A stretch of 64,000 bases of DNA, from assembly GCA_022453515.1 (NCBI GenBank), contig JAJNNY010000003.1, positions 806,001 to 870,000 on the forward strand. The letters are read 5' to 3'. The stretch is from Astrocystis sublimbata (lineage: Eukaryota; Ascomycota; Sordariomycetes; Xylariales; Xylariaceae). Position 1 is the stretch's first letter; each line of letters starts with the position of its first letter. The notes beneath the pieces were generated by a model that was given only the letters and a program-made list of their open reading frames with translations, was not told the DNA's origin and ran no database searches. Both the position numbers and the translations under genes were made by a program. Below, piece by piece: positions 34,416 to 47,034 of this stretch.

Positions 34416-36746
34416 GAGTCGTCAATGGAAGAATCGGAAGGCAGGGGCTCGCAGGGGTAGCAGCGGTGCGCTGTCACTAGCAAGGGGCGTGTGGAGATTT
34501 AATGAATTGCGAACTTACTCGTACTGTAAAAGGATCCCTGAGCTCGTCAGTCTCTACTACGGTACGCGTTCAAAGCTCGAATAACTTCTTTGGTTGACAG
34601 TAACAATTCCAAACTCGCAGCGATCATCCAAGTGCGAATCGAGTCCTTGATCTAGAGTCTTGTGACAGTTCAGATTAATCCTACTATTTTCTTCCTCTTT
34701 GTCTTTTTCGTTGAAGTCTTCCATAACGATTGTCTGGATTGGTATAGCACGGTCCCGTAAAGCCGGAGTTTGAATAGATATCACATGATACATCGAAGTC
34801 ACAGGGTGAAGCTCATATTGTGATCAATCCTGCGAGAAACCTGTCAAGAGGGTATTTCAACGGACACTGCACATTTAGATTGCCTGCCATTCATCTATTT
34901 TTTTTTCTGTCACGGTGACTGTACTGACGCATTGATCAGAGTAGATCCTTAACACCACCACTAATTCACAAATCATTTCCAGACCCCCGATTACAGCTTC
35001 TACTTGGAATGAGACTTATAGCCCTTTAGAAACTCTTTTTTGGTGTTGGGCCTGTTGGCTCGGCCAAAGAGGGCACCTTAGTCAGGGAATCTCCCAAGCA
35101 TCCTTAGTTGCTCCATGTGCCTCATGGCACCTGCAATGCACATGTTCACCCATTCATGCTCATCATCGCGGACACATCGCGACTTCAAAGCATCAAATAT
35201 TCCATGTGTCGCGATCACTATTAGACGCTCGTTGGATGCGCGGGCATGTAGAAATCTGGTTTTTGGGTGATAGAGGAGAATTACCAAGGCGAGGCTATGT
35301 TGAGACTCGATGTCCTAGCCGTCTAACTGTTAGAACAAGATCGGTGAACTTAGACTTCGATTGCTCGTCCATGCTTTTGGGTGCGATTATCCATTCCATG
35401 GGATTTCGATTGAACCAGGAGTCTAAATCTCACTCACTTTCGTATCCATGATTAATGCAACGAAGCGAGGTTGGGTGGCGAATGACAGCTATTGAGTTCT
35501 CAACCAGAAGCTAGAAACGGCGAGTTTTCATTTTCAATAGTTGCGGACGCATAGATGTGGTGTCAAAGGAACTCACTCGAAGAGTTCGGGGCCTACAACG
35601 CATAATCCATTGCAACCAAAGCTGACTTGCATATTTATTCACCCTTACGTACTTATATTTACTTGCGTAGGAAGTGTTAGATGAATAACTTGCTACACCC
35701 CGACAAGCAACTAACAATGATATCTATCAACTTTAGCAAGCACTCTTTGTTCCATTTCTCCACCCCCCCGCGGTAAGCCGGTAGTATAGAATGCTGATAA
35801 AAGCTTGAATCGTGTATTTATTGCACCAATGATCATAACATCGAGACTGGGGGAATGGACCCTATTGTCGTCGACTGACTCCTCGAGACTATTATAAAAG
35901 GTCGGAGTAGCTATCATGTCCGACAGCAGATGTCATCTGAGGCTTGCGCTTAAGTCCGGGGATCGAGTCACATACAAAGATGTTCTCTACGATAACTGCA
36001 TTGGCGTTTGTACACGAGCAAGAATGACTACTGAGTAGTTACTATATGTTTGCACTTCGTCCCAGGCCGATGGTCGTATCCAATAGACCAGCCATCGTTC
36101 CCTTCTCTGTGGTTAGCCTGACCCTGTTTGACGATAAGCATCATCGTCTTACCATCGCGAGCCAGTGCAAATAGCGCATACGTGACATTGCGACGACCCT
36201 GTCTTTCGAGGGATGCATATCTGTAACTGAGATAGAGAACCAGTGCCAAATTCTACGGAGTGAAAGCTAAGCTTCATCCCATATCAATGCCAGCAATGCC
36301 CGCATCAAAGTGAGATCTGAGAGTGTCCAGTGTAATGACACCTTGGCGAGATGATACGCCCAGGAAACAACAAGTGGCAAGACTATTTTTGGCCACTAAT
36401 CCTGTCATGCCTGTACCTGGGTTCCGGGGCAGGAATATTAAATGGCGTGTCTTGTCGCCATGACTGTCGTGGAGCTGGGCCATCTAATTTTCGCACAGCG
36501 TTACAGTTGCCTAGTCCTAGGCACCTACACGCTAAATGCGCCAACTGAAGGCAACCATAAGTTTAGCTGTCTGGTCATCACGTATATGTGCCTATTTATA
36601 TGCCAACACGTAGCACACATGAAGCAAGAATACATCGACCCATCACCGTTGAATATCCTTGAACAAATACCAGACTGTCTCATTCCAATCGACGCATTTC
36701 ACACTCCCAACCTGCCACTTAACTGAGCCCTTCCTTATATTTATCG
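34416..36746. other. 2.3-kb region without a supported gene
   Basis: Open frames of 65-81 codons are scattered on the minus strand (34557-34802, 35078-35287, 35711-35917, 36028-36249, 36274-36483). Some look faintly protein-like, for example LIVIATHGIFDALKS and FALARDGKTMMLIVKQGQ. They cannot be joined through clean GT-AG introns and I recognise no family. A decayed minus-strand gene is possible. TG dinucleotides are back to normal frequency immediately after the LINE. Confidence 0.4.
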
Positions 36747-37664
36747 ATGTTGGACGATATCATCAAGATAAGGAACAAGATCATGGGGACCAACCAGCCC
36801 GCAAAAGAACCGCAGCCACCGGCCAAAATAGTGTATAGGTCCAAAGATGTCGCCATACCCGACGATTTCCTGAAGTCCGAGCCAGCAGATGCGCAGCCAA
36901 TCACGCACAATCCCATCGACTTCGAGAACTCGGTTCTCCCAGAGTTCAAGGACTGCTATGCCGTCGTTCTCGACCACGTCCTCAGCCCCTCGGAATGCTC
37001 CCAGCTCCTCGCGTTTGCCGAAGACAGCGTTATGGACGAAGACAAGATGCCCTCAGAAGCGTCGGGGCCGCCCTCGTCGTGGAGGCCAGCTCTCGTCCAC
37101 ATCGGCGGCGGCTACGAGGTGGAAAACCCCAGCTATCGCAAGGGTGAACGTATCATCTGGGACCAACAGGAAATCGTGAATCGGCTCTGGGCACGCATGG
37201 TGCCGATCCCCGAAATCCAAGAAAAGCTCTTGACTCTCCCCGGAGCTGTGATAGGTGTGCCCGATCGGAAGACCAACTACAAGTTCCACAGTGTGAACAA
37301 ACGTATGCGGTTTCTCAAGTACACCGCAGGCCAGTTCTTCAAGCCGCATTGCGATGGGCCGTACGGTGAGGAGACACCGGAAGGTGACATACTGCAGACG
37401 TACATGACCGTGCACCTGTACTTGAATGATTCGCGACAGGAGGTTGGCCCCGGCGTGGACCTGGACGGCGGCGCGACTTCGTTCCTATCACGCGACGGCT
37501 CTCGCACGATACCCGTAAACCCTAAGGCAGGCCGAGTTCTCATCTTCCAACACTCCCGACTGAGACATAGTGGCGATGACGTGGTTGCAGGCGAAAAATT
37601 CACTGTCAGGACAGACATTCTGTATAAAGTACCCGAGGATGAGCTGGCGCCAATTACCCACTAA
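36747..37664 (+). CDS. Prolyl-4-hydroxylase-like 2-oxoglutarate/Fe(II) dioxygenase
   Basis: Intronless, 305 residues; an alternative in-frame ATG at 36783 would remove 12 residues. The double-stranded beta-helix core carries the iron ligands His201 and Asp203 (KPHCDGPYG) and His274 (SRLRHSGDDV), plus Arg288 (KFTVRTDI) for the 2-oxoglutarate carboxylate, all at normal spacing. The N-terminal DFENSVLPEFKDCYAVVLDHVLSPSEC is the usual entry to P4Hc domains in fungi. No signal peptide, so it is cytosolic or nuclear rather than a collagen-type ER enzyme. The substrate is unknown. Confidence 0.92.
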   Translation: MLDDIIKIRNKIMGTNQPAKEPQPPAKIVYRSKDVAIPDDFLKSEPADAQPITHNPIDFENSVLPEFKDCYAVVLDHVLSPSECSQLLAFAEDSVMDEDKMPSEASGPPSSWRPALVHIGGGYEVENPSYRKGERIIWDQQEIVNRLWARMVPIPEIQEKLLTLPGAVIGVPDRKTNYKFHSVNKRMRFLKYTAGQFFKPHCDGPYGEETPEGDILQTYMTVHLYLNDSRQEVGPGVDLDGGATSFLSRDGSRTIPVNPKAGRVLIFQHSRLRHSGDDVVAGEKFTVRTDILYKVPEDELAPITH

Positions 37665-38000
37665 GGAATACTGACGCGACGGTGACCAATATGAACAAGA
37701 ACAAGTCTTTCCCCAATAAAGTCCACACCTACCTTCGCCCGTTTACGAATCATGTATATTTACGCAGTATATTTACGCATTGATGAGATTGGAGTTTTCA
37801 GCTCTTCTGTTTGTTGCCTTCTAAGCATAAATATGGTCAACTGATGAACAGATGACCCCTATAAGAGGAAGGGTAGACAGAATGCAGAACCCATTTTGCT
37901 AAGTACCTACTTAGTAACTAGTGTTCTCAATGAGCCATATATACATATACGCATGCTTCAATCGTTAGCCTTGATTTCTTAGCTACGGTCTCTTGAATCA
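37665..38000. other. Convergent 3' region
   Basis: 3' flanks of the dioxygenase (+) and MYND (-) genes, AT-rich. No gene. Confidence 0.5.
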
Positions 38001-38750
38001 TCATATTGCATAATCTCGCAATGCCTTCAAGACTTTACAATTCGACTTATGGTCCATCTCGCCCCAGCCTTTGACTTGACAATCCTAGATTTTCGCATAG
38101 TCGTCATCAGAACCAGTTTATGCTAAGAGTGAGAGTGAGTGAAACTTCTTACCTTTCCGCAATACGCGGCAAAACCACAACCGGTGCACTTTTGGAACGA
38201 GCCCTCTGTTGTGCCACACGCTGCGCATTTCTGGCCTAAACCTTCAACCTCCAACAACAACCCCAATTCAAGCACTCTCGCCAGATTCCCAGGTATAACC
38301 TATTGATGCGATTTCAGCCCAAGCCCTACCCACACGCGCCCTAGCAGATAACATAAACAAGCGAGAATGGGTGGTGCAGCAGTCGCTCACCTTGACGTCA
38401 ACCCCTCGACCAACTGGCACGCGCACAACTGCCTTCTTGCCCTCGCCCTCACGTTCCGTCCGTCGCGCGTCGGGAATCGCTACGGTATGCCCCTTCTTGA
38501 ATCCCAACGCCTTCAGATTCATCATGTCCTCGAAAAGCAGGGCGAAGTCCATGCCGGTCCTATCCGTGACGATCAGCGTGGGCTTGGTGAGCGTCATGTT
38601 CTCCTTGATCTGGGCCAGGAGACACCAGCTTCCGCTAGACTGTAAGTCATCTGCGCTGTGGGCTGAGTTTTCATGTATTGCTGGCAGCTCGTAAAAACTC
38701 GGGTATTGCACCGCGTTGGCGAATTTTGACAGGCTTTGAGATTCGATCAT
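38001..38750 (-). CDS. MYND-type zinc finger protein, 196 residues
   Basis: Three exons, complement(join(38001..38084,38153..38299,38391..38750)). Both introns are phase 0 (GTGAGC...ATAG and GTAAGA...CTAG). The last two exons together encode a complete MYND finger: CAACGTTEGSFQKCTGCGFAAYC followed across the intron by DCQVKGWGEMDHKSNC, giving the C-C-C-C-C-C-H-C ligand order. The N-terminal 120 residues resemble the small single-strand/helix domain seen in other fungal MYND proteins (PTLIVTDRTGMDFALLFEDMMNLKALGFKKGHTVAI, read in part). MYND fingers bind Pro-rich peptides; the partner is unknown. The last exon is only 28 codons and was found by completing the finger. Confidence 0.88.
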
Positions 38751-39635
38751 TGTGCTAGGTAATTATCCTTGGTGGGGTGAGATGACAACGCTTCAAATAA
38801 GCGTAATTATATAGACAAATCAAATATTATATTGTTGTGTCTTCAATTCAAATGATGTCGAGATATTCAGAGATTGCGACTTTATCCGTCTGTGATCAGA
38901 TAGCGATAGAAGACATGAACAAGCAAGCAAGCGTCTACGTGGAGGACGCTTGCTTGGGTTGGAGATGAAACAAGGGGTTGTGGGGGCCGAAACAACCATG
39001 AGCCCGACGGCGCATCTTCTACTTACCACTTACAAGCCTTCGAATGCCACAGTTCAAATATCAGGAAGTTTGTCAACAATGGTCTTTTTGTACTAAATCC
39101 TGTCAAACCCGGTCCATCTCCGTTCATTCTTTGCCTACGTTTGGGAGGGGAACGCTCTTGGCGCGAGCAACATTTGGCGGGGTAATTAATTCCGGCCATG
39201 TTGACATTCCAGTATGTCTCCATCATTAGAGAATGAGGAGCTCGAATTCATGGCGGAGTTGTCTTCATTATTTGAACAAGAGCCGTACCAACTGCCAATT
39301 CAATGCTAAACTCTCACTCAACGATTTACAATGGGCATCCTTGGTAGGAGATAATTATATTTTAATCAATATGTCAGCATATAAAGGTATAACATTGCTG
39401 GCAATTGCTTTTATTTCCTCCCTTTTCACTCTTTTACAGATTGTCCTAAATATAAAAATAAAGAGAAGTACACACATTTCCCTGGCCACTTGGTTCGTAT
39501 CATGCTTAGACTAACTAGGTATCTTTGCTTACGCTTGAGGAGAGAACAAATCGAAAAGAGACAAAAAGGGGTCAAATTGCTTGCGCCGAGTGAACTTGAT
39601 TTGATGAACACCGCGATACTCTTCCCAGCACACAT
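38751..39635. other. Intergenic region
   Basis: Promoter of the MYND gene and 3' flank of the next minus-strand gene. No domain-bearing frame. Confidence 0.5.
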
Positions 39636-40355
39636 CTACCTGCTCCGAACGGAGCTCAAGAACTCCTTGACCGCCGTCTGCATGACCTTCAATCCCGGGA
39701 ATGGCAGTGAGCTGACGTAGCGGCCCCTTTCAAAACGAAAGTATCGCTGCCCCGGCACATAGCCGTGCTCGGCCCGTGCCTGGTGGACACACCAATCGTG
39801 GAGACAGACGATGTCTGCGCCGGACCCTGTATTTCGATCGGTCGGTATCAGCGACAGTTCCAAATCCACGATCGAGGAGACAACGGGTCTTGAAACGATG
39901 AAAGATGCCATCGCGAGCTTTGGGAAAGGCATCATCACGTAACGCAAAACAACAAATCCCCGGCTGGACTTACTTGAATCTGTACTGTCTGCGGTGAGTG
40001 ACACGGCATGTACGTCGTTCGTCAGGTTGCCGTTGGTGAGGTTGTAAGAGCTGATGTCGAGGGAGCCGTTTTGCAGACCCCAAAAGAACGACGTCGTATT
40101 CTCGTTGAGCTGCTCCGAAGACCAGTCGGAGAAATCAAATGTGACTTTGTATTCGCATTTTAAGTCAACACAACTGCCTCTCTCTCAACTGCATAGCGAC
40201 CGGCGCTTATGGGACTCACCAGAATCATAACATGAGACCAGCTTCAACATGGCCTGACTACTCGGCGAGACCGCACCTTGATGCGCTGCGAAAGAGTTGA
40301 TGGAATCCGTGGCATGGTCTTGCCAACTTGTTTGGGATAGTACTTCTGTTGACAT
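39636..40355 (-). CDS. Hypothetical protein, 214 residues, family not recognised
   Basis: Best model complement(join(39636..40144,40220..40355)). The first exon starts at MSTEVLSQTSW. The intron (75 bases) is GTGAGT...AAAG with a TTGAC branch site and joins as SCYDSVTFDFSDWSSEQLN. The C-terminal half reads like a folded domain (SLDISSYNLTNGNLTND, SIVDLELSLIPTD, GADIVCLHDWCVHQARA, GYVPGQRYFRFERGRYV), with two Cys two residues apart from a Trp. A strong GTAAGT donor lies inside the second exon near 39970. Using it with the nearest AG breaks the frame, but a 147-base intron ending CAG would keep it, so an extra intron is possible. No signal peptide or membrane segment. Function unknown. Confidence 0.6.
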
Positions 40356-41881
40356 TGTTGATGAGTTTATATTTGATTTTAGGAGTAGCTTCAGGATGTA
40401 GTGTAGGTTAGGTAGGTAACCTGTTCCTGCTAAGATCACGTATCGAAGGCAAGAGATGGCGGAACCTTGATATAAACGTCCATCACTGGTCTCCATTTTG
40501 GATGCTGCTTGCTCTTGTCAGTTGAGAGCCATGAGCTCTCAATTGCCAAGTCGATATCAGCCCTGACGTGGATGCCTTACTGTTTGCGGCGCGCGGAAAC
40601 CTGCTATTCCGAATCAATCGATGCCTACCAATGCAGCCAAGGAACAGAGTAATATGAAGTAAGTATGCAGCGCAATGATGTCTTACTAGGTTTTATCGGT
40701 CTCCGAACCCGTCACCACCTTAAGCGCTCGATCGCCCGCCACTTTACTCGGGTCCTAGCGCACCAGACATTTGGTGGTCTTTAGATTATGAGTTCGCAAA
40801 CCTTGAGGATGCACATGGCCTCCTTCCATTAGTGTCACTCCGAACGCCGCCCTAACATTATTAGCCACACACGTCAGCAACCACATCATGAGGGAAGGCT
40901 TCAACGATTGAAAATCGCAACTTTACAACTACCCATGAGACAGGTTTTGATCTCGCGGACTGCTTGATTGGACTCTATGCGGGCCAACATTATACCAACA
41001 TGATATCGCAAACTCTCGGGCTGTATGATTATATTTCAATATTTTTCAAGAGCTGGTTCACTTGAGACAGAGACGATGCCTTACCCCAAGTCGCACATAA
41101 ACGTTTATTTTCTGTTTGCCAAACTCCAATTGCATAATTGCCACACAGCTGTGACTCTACTTCCATGAAGAACTGACGATATAGACAGGCGGGAAGAGCG
41201 CCCTTTTCAGACACTTCATCAGAGCGACATCGAAAAGAACTCAGTGCCAAGCTCGAGCTTTTAGTCCAATAAGGATTTCCTCGTGTAAGTTTTCGCTTCT
41301 CTGCTCATTGAGGTATCGCCGCCCGCGAAAAGCTATATTTCAATCGAAGCCTCCGCTTCCGAAATAATGAAGGGGTCAGTCAGTATTGAGCTTAATGTCA
41401 CACAAATAATTACAACGAAGCAGCCCAAAGGGGCTGTAACAACCTCCGCGCCCAAAGTATCACTATTTTCTCGGCAGTAAATTATCTTCGCCTTATACCT
41501 GAGGACTTTCTTGCTTGGGATGTTAGTCGACCTTGACGGAGTTGGCCATTCATCGCGATGAATTTAACAAAATGTAAAAAAGTAATATTAATCTCGAGTG
41601 AACCAAGAAAGCTTGAAGCTTTAAGCCGTGGGAACCTGTATTACAATTCCGTTCTACGTCTTGGACTTTCAATGAACCATTTCACATCCAGATAGATTTC
41701 GATATCGCCCCGAGATCCCATCCCACCCCATCAGTACTCATGACTCCGTTGCACCAAACCCGAACGCCTCTTGAATCACGCCAAAAACAGGGGTATACTT
41801 CACGCAAATTGATCGTTGTGGGGATAGGTCGCCGCCTTCACAAAGTAGGTAGGCGGTTCAATGTGGCACCATTTTTGTGTC
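40356..41881. other. 1.5-kb intergenic region
   Basis: Upstream region of the preceding minus-strand gene and 3' flank of the GH76 gene. Only short frames without domain character. Confidence 0.5.
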
Positions 41882-43446
41882 TTACTGTCCCGTGCCCATC
41901 CATCCAAAGGCCACACCTGCAGTTAATATTATTATTGCAGTAAGAACACCAGCGCCGGCTCGGTCACCTGTCGTTACAGGCCCCAGGTTGTCGCCAATAT
42001 CCCCACTTCCCACACCAGCATTTGGATCTCCGACGCTGGTGCCGCCTTTCGTACTGGTCACGGGGTCTCTAGTTCGATCGATGAGGAGGGACGAGACAGC
42101 TGCCAGCACGTCCATAGTTTGCCCAACTCCAACACTGTTGTCAAACTTGCCACTGGCCCACTGGAAACCACACGTACGGCCATTGCTGCCGCCTGTGCAC
42201 TGGTTGACGGCGGCCTGGGCCGATTTCTTGAGAACTGGGAGAATCTTTTCGGCTGTAAAGGGAGCAATCTTCGTCATGGTCGACATCCATCTGTGCACGT
42301 AACCCTTGAAGCTCAACATGTCGGTAGTGCAAGTCATATGCTCCTCGCAAGAGACCTCGGACATCGTGTCATTGGGGAAGAAAACCCGAAAGGTGGCATC
42401 AACTAAACCGTTGACTCGTTCTTCCCATTTCGCGTCGCCTGTCTGTAGGTATACTTGTGAGGTCCCACTCTACAAGGGCTTTGATTACAGGGCACTTACA
42501 AAGTTATACATGTATGCGGCCCCTAACAGAAAGACACCGTTGTTGTATGAGAATTGAGCGCGGTTGATATCGGTGCAGTTCGATTCGACGTGGGCGCCAT
42601 CGAATATGTTGTAATCTTTGTCCATAAAACCGACACTAACAACCCAGTCCCACGTCTTCTCGGCCCAGTCGGCATAGGTTTGGTTATTGGTGTAACGCGC
42701 GAGGCGAGCACCGAGGTTGAAGAAGATTCCATTGGCGATGCCTGATATCCATTAGCACGAGCAGCACAGGAAGACCGCAAGGGCTCCTACTGTTCTTGTA
42801 ATCGTAGCCATTGTTCGCAAATGGAATTTGCCATCGCAGCCCCCCGCCGCACGTGGCATCATGGCGGTCAGGATCAGCTTGAGTGTTCCAGACAGCTTGC
42901 GCCAGAGCCAGCCATTGCGGCTGGTCTTCGGGGGGGTCTGGGAAGTTTTCCTCGGCAGCCTGCATGGCAGACATTCCCCAAAAGCCTTGGTCGTCGTTCC
43001 CTAGAGAGGCGGTGACGTTGGGGGGCATGTAGTTGCGGCTGGGGCCGACTTGGAACAACATAGCCTGACTGACAACATCATTGTATGTAGTGTCGCCGGT
43101 CAGGAACCAGTAGTCGATCATGGTCCCCCATAATGCGCCGGCCTCCCACCAATAGTAATCCCCAGCAGGAGGTGGACCGGGCAAGATGCCAGGCGTCTGA
43201 CCAGACTGGTTGCCATGGTAGTATGACATGAGGTCGTAAGCGAGAGTCTTCGCGGCGGAGATGATGTTGTCTGCAAAATAGGAGCAACTCAGTCAGAACT
43301 TGAACGGGTATTGTGTATCGGGTAACGGGTATCAGGACAAATGAATAGTCGAAGAGTCGCATACCGTCACTGTCAACCTTGAAAACCTGCGCAGATACCA
43401 GCCCTGCTGACAAGAGCAGACGAAGTGCTATCGATGCCATGGTCAT
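41882..43446 (-). CDS. GH76 mannan endo-1,6-alpha-mannosidase/transglycosidase, DFG5/DCW1 type, GPI-anchored
   Basis: Four exons, complement(join(41882..42442,42500..42741,42791..43270,43365..43446)), 454 residues. All introns are GT-AG with restored frame. The signal peptide is [16 protein letters not shown]. The GH76 barrel carries the paired catalytic Asp at about 120-121 ([12 protein letters not shown]), with [17 protein letters not shown] before it and [11 protein letters not shown] after it. The C-terminus has a Gly/Ser-rich linker and a terminal hydrophobic stretch ([19 protein letters not shown]), as expected for GPI attachment. DFG5/DCW1 proteins are thought to transfer GPI-linked wall proteins onto the glucan network. 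Six or more Cys suggest disulfides. An alternative start two codons downstream (MASIAL) is equally possible. Confidence 0.94.
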
Positions 43447-45862
43447 GCAAGTCGAGACTGTTGGGTGTTAAAAAATGGCAAGAAGGCCACTCGTGGTAAG
43501 AGGAGTGAGCGAGAAGGACTACAAGCGCAGAAACGAGGGAAAAGTCAACACAGTTGGGTGCAAAGGAATGGGCCGGGTGCGCGCCGGCAGCGCCACCTCG
43601 TTATCGTCAGAAATGAGAGCAGGTACGGGCTCTGACTGCGGAGCCTTGACATTCACAATAGTCAGATGCGTAGTAGTGTCACCAGGTGAATGTGGTGGTG
43701 TCTGACGGTGGATGATGGTGTTAACGAAGAAAGACATGAATAACAAGTGTAGTAGGAGAAAGAGAGTACCAAATCCTGGAGCCTGGAGGGGTGGTCTAAT
43801 GTTTTCGTCACTGTTGGTTGCTATCTGTTCCTCTAATCTAGGTACTCTCTACTCGTACACACCACCTGCTTCGTATGTACCATTTCTTCTGCAAATGATG
43901 AGCGCCACCGTTCGTCCGCGCACACTGTACGAGAACAAGCAACGATTTGCTTTGCTTAAGGTAAGCATCAGGTAGAGGGAATTCTGCGCATTTTGGCGGG
44001 AAGGTCCGTACTCTGCGTCTCGTACTTAGTTAGTACTGCCCAGTGTAAGACATGGGATAGCTCCATGCCGGATCCCCCCAATCCAGAGCACAGCCAATCA
44101 GTCGGGACAGACCGGATCTGCACCGCTAAGCCTCTGACGGAAGTCTCTGGAGTCTAGACACTGTGGTGGGCCTCCATTTGGGGCTTGGCATTAAATGACG
44201 CAGCGCTAGCTGCTTGCTATCTTTGTCCACTAGCCCACAGACGGCCTAGCTCGGACGAAACAAGCTTTTAACCCCATGCCAGAACCCATGGGCTATGAAC
44301 CGTGTCTAGGTACCCTGGACTTTCGCCTGAACAGCTCCACATGAGACTATAATTAATTATCATGAATGACTTCAAACTGCCAGAAGAACAATTTGTATGT
44401 CGAGCTAAGGCTGCGTTGCTCCTTGTTCATCTAAGGTCACCCATCATGATACTATGTCCGCGTAGGTATCGGAGTTCGGCATGTCATACGAGCATACAAA
44501 CATGCCGATCATGGAAAATCCTGTCATGTTTAGCGCATCCCCCTGGGTCCGGGTAGACGCGTACGAGTGCGTATGCGCACGTACACGTGCCGCTCAATGT
44601 GAGCGAAGGTGGTCAGATGACGTTGTTATTCGTCGAGGTCTGCAGCAGGACTTCGCCGCGGGCGTTGATTTTTTGTTGTCAGCGGGGTTGGAATCACCGC
44701 AGGATCTGGGCCGTTGAGGAAGACACTGCGTTTTGATTGTGTGGATATAGAAGCGGAAACATATATTGAATTATAAGTATCATTCATCTAGGTGAGTAGG
44801 CTTCTAGCAGATATGTTTTGTGTGCTAAGCTTGATAACATCATGGCCGTTGTGTACGAGGTAAGGCAACGCAGTGCAGCTCTGGAGCTATGTAGGTACAT
44901 GTACGTTCTACGTGTTTGTGTGTACCTAGTATGTATATCGTGATTATATGATAGTTCCCGACGATGAGGTAATTAATGGATGAACCGTCACTCTTACTAT
45001 CAACTAGATGCGGCTGCATGGATGTTCGTTCGCAGACCATCATCCGGATGGACCTGCATTCGGCCATGTGGCTACTAAGCACACATGTGCTCACTATATG
45101 TTCGCTGTCTTGCACGTGTAGGGATCCCTCGTGTTGGGGATCTGACTTAACCACCGTTGCGTTGATCATACACAATCATCAATTCCCATCACTAAATACC
45201 CAGCTCCTTGGTTTCGTTCACGATTGTGCCTAAAAGCTAAATAAACTCTCTTCTACTGGTATGATAAGTTTGTTGATTTTGTCTAAAATTAGCATGCCGA
45301 TAGATTTGAGTCTGTACTGGATACATGTACGCTTCCTGTCCCGTTCCAGCATGCATGGGTGTCGGCCTGGACTTTGTAGGCATATTCAAATGAGACTGAT
45401 TCAGAATGCGTTATTAGGTCGTGGGGGAATGTGTTCTAGGTTCACATTATTACCACACACTACGTATGATTGGGCCCAAAAGAATAATCAAGAGAAACAA
45501 AAACTGTTCCAATCGCGGGACAAAACGGTTGTCAAATGCCGCCCAGCATTAGGGAGCCATACGGGCCTAATATAGATTGCACACTCTCAGAGTTTCAGCC
45601 TCCTTTATCAATGATTCGCATGGATGTCTTCGAGGTAACTAGCGCCGACCTTGCATGGCTATCCTATTCACGTTCTTGATCAATTGTCTGTGGGTGGTGG
45701 TATAAGCCTAAGTAAGCTCAGGTGCAAGATATGCAGCTCAATTGTTGTTGTGTTCGAGGTGGATGCGGCTACACTATGAGGAGGGATCAATCACCAGGCG
45801 GGAGGCCTTGAGCCAGTGCACCGCCATTTCAAATAATCGAAGAAATTAGATGACGAACAGAG
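43447..45862. other. 2.4-kb gene-poor region
   Basis: The GH76 promoter (43447 to about 44000) and then sequence with only short frames (44362-44717, 44840-45233) lacking any domain or splice support. Nothing further recognised. Confidence 0.5.
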
Positions 45863-46050
45863 AAAAAAACAAAACAGTTCGCAAACCCCTCTTTAGGCTA
45901 CTACATCTGCCTCCCGAAGATCAGGATGACTCCCGGGTTGACCCAGGAGGAAGAGATACCCCCCCATGGGAGGGATTCGAACCCCCGACCTTATCGTTCG
46001 CACTGGCGTGCGCGATGAATCATAAACCCCTAGACCACCGAGGGCATCTG
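45863..46050 (-). mobile_element. tRNA-like pol III module, probable tRNA-derived SINE
   Basis: On the minus strand there is an A box (TGGTCTAGGGG, 46027-46037), a perfect B box (GGTTCGAATCC, 45973-45983), about 100 bases of non-tRNA sequence and a run of seven T (45863-45869), a pol III stop. The tRNA-like part has a D-arm like fungal tRNA-Pro/Gly and a plausible T-arm. The acceptor stem pairs at only about 5 of 7 positions, and the anticodon region is too long for a normal arm without an intron. I therefore read it as a tRNA-derived SINE or tRNA pseudogene rather than a working tRNA. Confidence 0.6.
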
Positions 46051-47034
46051 ACTTCTGGTACTATGGCACCCAAACTTGATACTTATGGCCTACCCTTGCG
46101 GCCGGGGGTCAGTGGACGCGAGGTATAGCCGGGGGAGTGATACCTTGGGAAGGTGGGGGGGTTGCTGCGACTGCCATATGTGCTTTGGGCAAGGGACAGG
46201 AAAGAGGGAGGAAGGAGCCTCGGTGAGAAGGAGCAGGGGAGTGGACTGCCGTCACCTGCTGGCTGAAACCGAGGTATTATAGTCACGTCCCATGCAGCTC
46301 TGCCGAGGTGCTGTAATGATATTGATAAATATGATGAGTGATTAGGGCTTTAGAAGTTACGTAACCAACACGGCGAGGCTTATTGTATGCTGGTTGAACA
46401 GAGTGATAATGTAGAAACTGGAGGGGGAAAGGGAAAGGCTCACAACCGGAAAACTCGAAACTGTGAAGAAAAAGATCAGAGCACTATTGATAGGTACCTT
46501 GTCCTTATTGCATAAATGTGGCCTGGGCAGATTTTGGTGTCCAACTATGAATGGAGGCAGTCAAATGAAAGAGGTCGTATAGACTTTTCAAGTTGTCGTG
46601 GTAATGCATAAGCCTATGATAGAAGTTAGGCATATCAGCGGCGAAGATACAGCAGTAGCAGCTTGGAAAGACTGATTAAATGAGAGGGGTTGGAGCCTCA
46701 AGAAACTCAATGGCCACCTAGGGAATTTGGTAAATAAGGATGTTCACGTGTGTCGGCGCGCCAACAAGACTACCTTGGGTAACATCCGCTGGATAGCAAA
46801 AGAGCCATCAAATTGCGACATGTAGAAGGCGGGTTTGCAGATGTAATGATCGATCTTTAAATATGATGGACATCACCTGAACGTAATTTAAATGAAGATG
46901 CCACGAAAGAAAAGAGAATAGAAAATAAGGGGTTTGAAATAAACGACGTGAGAACATAAATGCCTTGATGAAAAATATCAACTATCAGATCGGGTTGAAC
47001 TTGCCACGCTCCAATACGAGCAAAAAATCACAAC
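46051..47034. other. Intergenic region
   Basis: G-rich short tracts near 46080-46165, then unremarkable sequence between the two tRNA-like modules. No gene recognised. Confidence 0.5.

Noticed and set aside
34232..34483. Minus-strand frame with a poly-Val run
   Set aside because: The Val run is the (ACT)7 tail of the LINE read on the other strand, and the frame spans the insertion border.
35078..35287. PP2C-like phosphatase fragment (IATHGIFDALKS)
   Set aside because: It superficially resembles the SDGLWD motif but lacks the metal-binding Asp, and no other phosphatase motif is found nearby.
45966..46047. Functional tRNA gene
   Set aside because: A and B boxes are good, but the acceptor stem has mismatches and the anticodon arm does not fold normally. 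No safe anticodon can be named, so I call it tRNA-like only.
45850..46128. Protein-coding frame of 92 codons
   Set aside because: Its GFEPPTLSF segment is the well-known false translation of an antisense tRNA T-arm.
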